Assembly: GCA_029253805.1 (NCBI GenBank)
Contig: JAQWYU010000011.1
Coordinates: 1-21,852 of the forward strand
DNA length: 21,852 nt
Reading direction: 5' to 3'
Origin: Flavobacteriaceae bacterium
GTDB taxonomy: Bacteria; Bacteroidota; Bacteroidia; Flavobacteriales; Flavobacteriaceae
Shown: one piece after another, positions 21,304 through 21,852 of the stretch
Numbering within the stretch: the stretch's first letter is position 1
How the letters are laid out: every line of letters begins with the position of its first letter
The notes under the pieces: model-generated
The model's input: only the letters and a program-made list of their open reading frames with translations
Told to the model about the DNA's origin: nothing
Databases searched by the model: none
Program-made: the position numbers and the translations under genes

Positions 21304-21852
21304 TTAATGGTTTTGATCATGAGGTGAAAATTGTTTCCTAAATTTTATTATCAGTGGAATACCTCTAGCAATCATCCATAACGTAAAAGCAGTAAATACA
21401 CCATGCAGTTTCCAACCGTAGTAATCAGTTGTAAGGATTACTGGCAAAAAAACAAAAAGAGTAGATAATAACAGCACATTTCGTAAATCTTTCATTTTAC
21501 CAAGACCTTTAAAAACTCCATCAAACACAAATGCTAATGCACAAATTGGCTGCATTAACAGTACGATCCAAAATACCTCATAAAAAATTACTAAAACCAA
21601 GGGGTCATTTGTGAAAGCAATTCCAATGGGCTTGTATAAAAGCGCTCCAATACTTCCCATTATCACTCCAACAATTATTGCGTACCTTATAAGTCTCTTA
21701 CTTAATTCAAATAGTAATTTAAACTCTTTAGCTCCAAATAACTTTCCAGAAAGAATATTACCAGCACTGGCATATCCATCGACAGCAAAAGCAGCAAAGA
21801 ACCATAAATTTATTGAAATGGTGTATGCTGCTATATATTCATCTCCGTAGCC
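21304..21852 (-). CDS. MATE family efflux transporter, 5' end beyond the window
   Basis: The minus-strand frame is open from the right edge (21852) to the TAA at 21304, giving about 182 residues of the C-terminal half. The segment WFFAAFAVDGYASAGNILSGKLFGAKE is a hallmark of DinF/NorM-type MATE proteins (split here by text only), and at least four helices follow, including LVIFYEVFWIVLLMQPI and ICALAFVFDGVFKGLGKM. MATE proteins export cationic drugs or metabolites using sodium or proton gradients. An internal GTG at 21666 could open a shorter frame, but the family sequence clearly continues upstream to the edge. The queD gene starts 43 bp after its stop. Confidence 0.88.
   Translation of the reverse strand, partial: GYGDEYIAAYTISINLWFFAAFAVDGYASAGNILSGKLFGAKEFKLLFELSKRLIRYAIIVGVIMGSIGALLYKPIGIAFTNDPLVLVIFYEVFWIVLLMQPICALAFVFDGVFKGLGKMKDLRNVLLLSTLFVFLPVILTTDYYGWKLHGVFTAFTLWMIARGIPLIIKFRKQFSPHDQNH

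Noticed and set aside
21611..21850. Plus-strand open frame of 79 codons at the right edge
   Set aside because: It is antisense to the MATE gene, whose minus-strand frame reads as clear family sequence to the edge.
1..21852. Search by eye for tRNA/rRNA genes, CRISPR arrays, insertion-sequence ends, phage genes and toxin-antitoxin pairs
   Set aside because: None was recognised. Gene order and codon use look like ordinary chromosome, and gaps are too short to hide such elements.

Overview
The window looks like a chromosomal segment of a member of the Flavobacteriia (Bacteroidota). Four things support this. The DNA is AT-rich. Secreted proteins have signal peptides ending in Ala-Gln. Start codons have A/T-rich leaders and no obvious Shine-Dalgarno sequence. 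Several genes are preceded by the Bacteroidota -7 promoter element TAnnTTTG. The gene neighbourhoods (tandem COX3/COX4/SCO/DUF420, ABC-adaptor-TolC-tsaB, MATE-queD-lpxH) are also familiar from this class. No tRNA, rRNA, CRISPR array, insertion sequence or prophage was seen. Coding density is high; the largest gap is about 150 bp.

Layout. (1) 1-4220, plus strand: the end of a heme-copper oxidase cluster. It holds a truncated subunit III, a second longer subunit III, a COX4/CyoD-type subunit, a terminator, a membrane-anchored thioredoxin-fold-like protein without a Cys pair, a SCO copper chaperone, a DUF420 membrane protein and a tiny CxxC membrane protein. The first part is structural and the second is probably assembly. 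(2) 4372-10008, plus: a MacAB-TolC-like tripartite exporter with one ATPase, two different MacB/FtsX permeases, a periplasmic adaptor and an outer-membrane TolC channel. tsaB (tRNA t6A) follows directly. (3) 10779-11450: rsmI under its own promoter, convergent with a CxxC carboxymuconolactone-decarboxylase-like peroxidase on the minus strand. That gene is divergent from an OsmC peroxidase, which leads an OsmC-recJ-MFS run on the plus strand. (4) 15546-16457: a secreted protein with two NTF2/SnoaL-like domains, ending at a strong bidirectional terminator.

(5) 18611-16523, minus: a compact three-gene unit of VTC-domain (polyphosphate polymerase-type) enzyme, DUF4956 membrane protein and DUF2490 outer-membrane barrel, with its own promoter. 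This is the most interesting system in the window: enzyme, inner-membrane protein and outer-membrane protein together suggest envelope-directed polyphosphate (or another polyanion) synthesis or export. (6) 21852-18665, minus: a MATE transporter (running off the right edge), queD, lpxH and a lipoprotein sulfatase.

Product names rest on motif recognition by eye, with no database search. Starts were adjusted where the longest reading frame disagreed with family start points or overlapped a neighbour (DUF420, TolC, TsaB, the CMD protein and OsmC).
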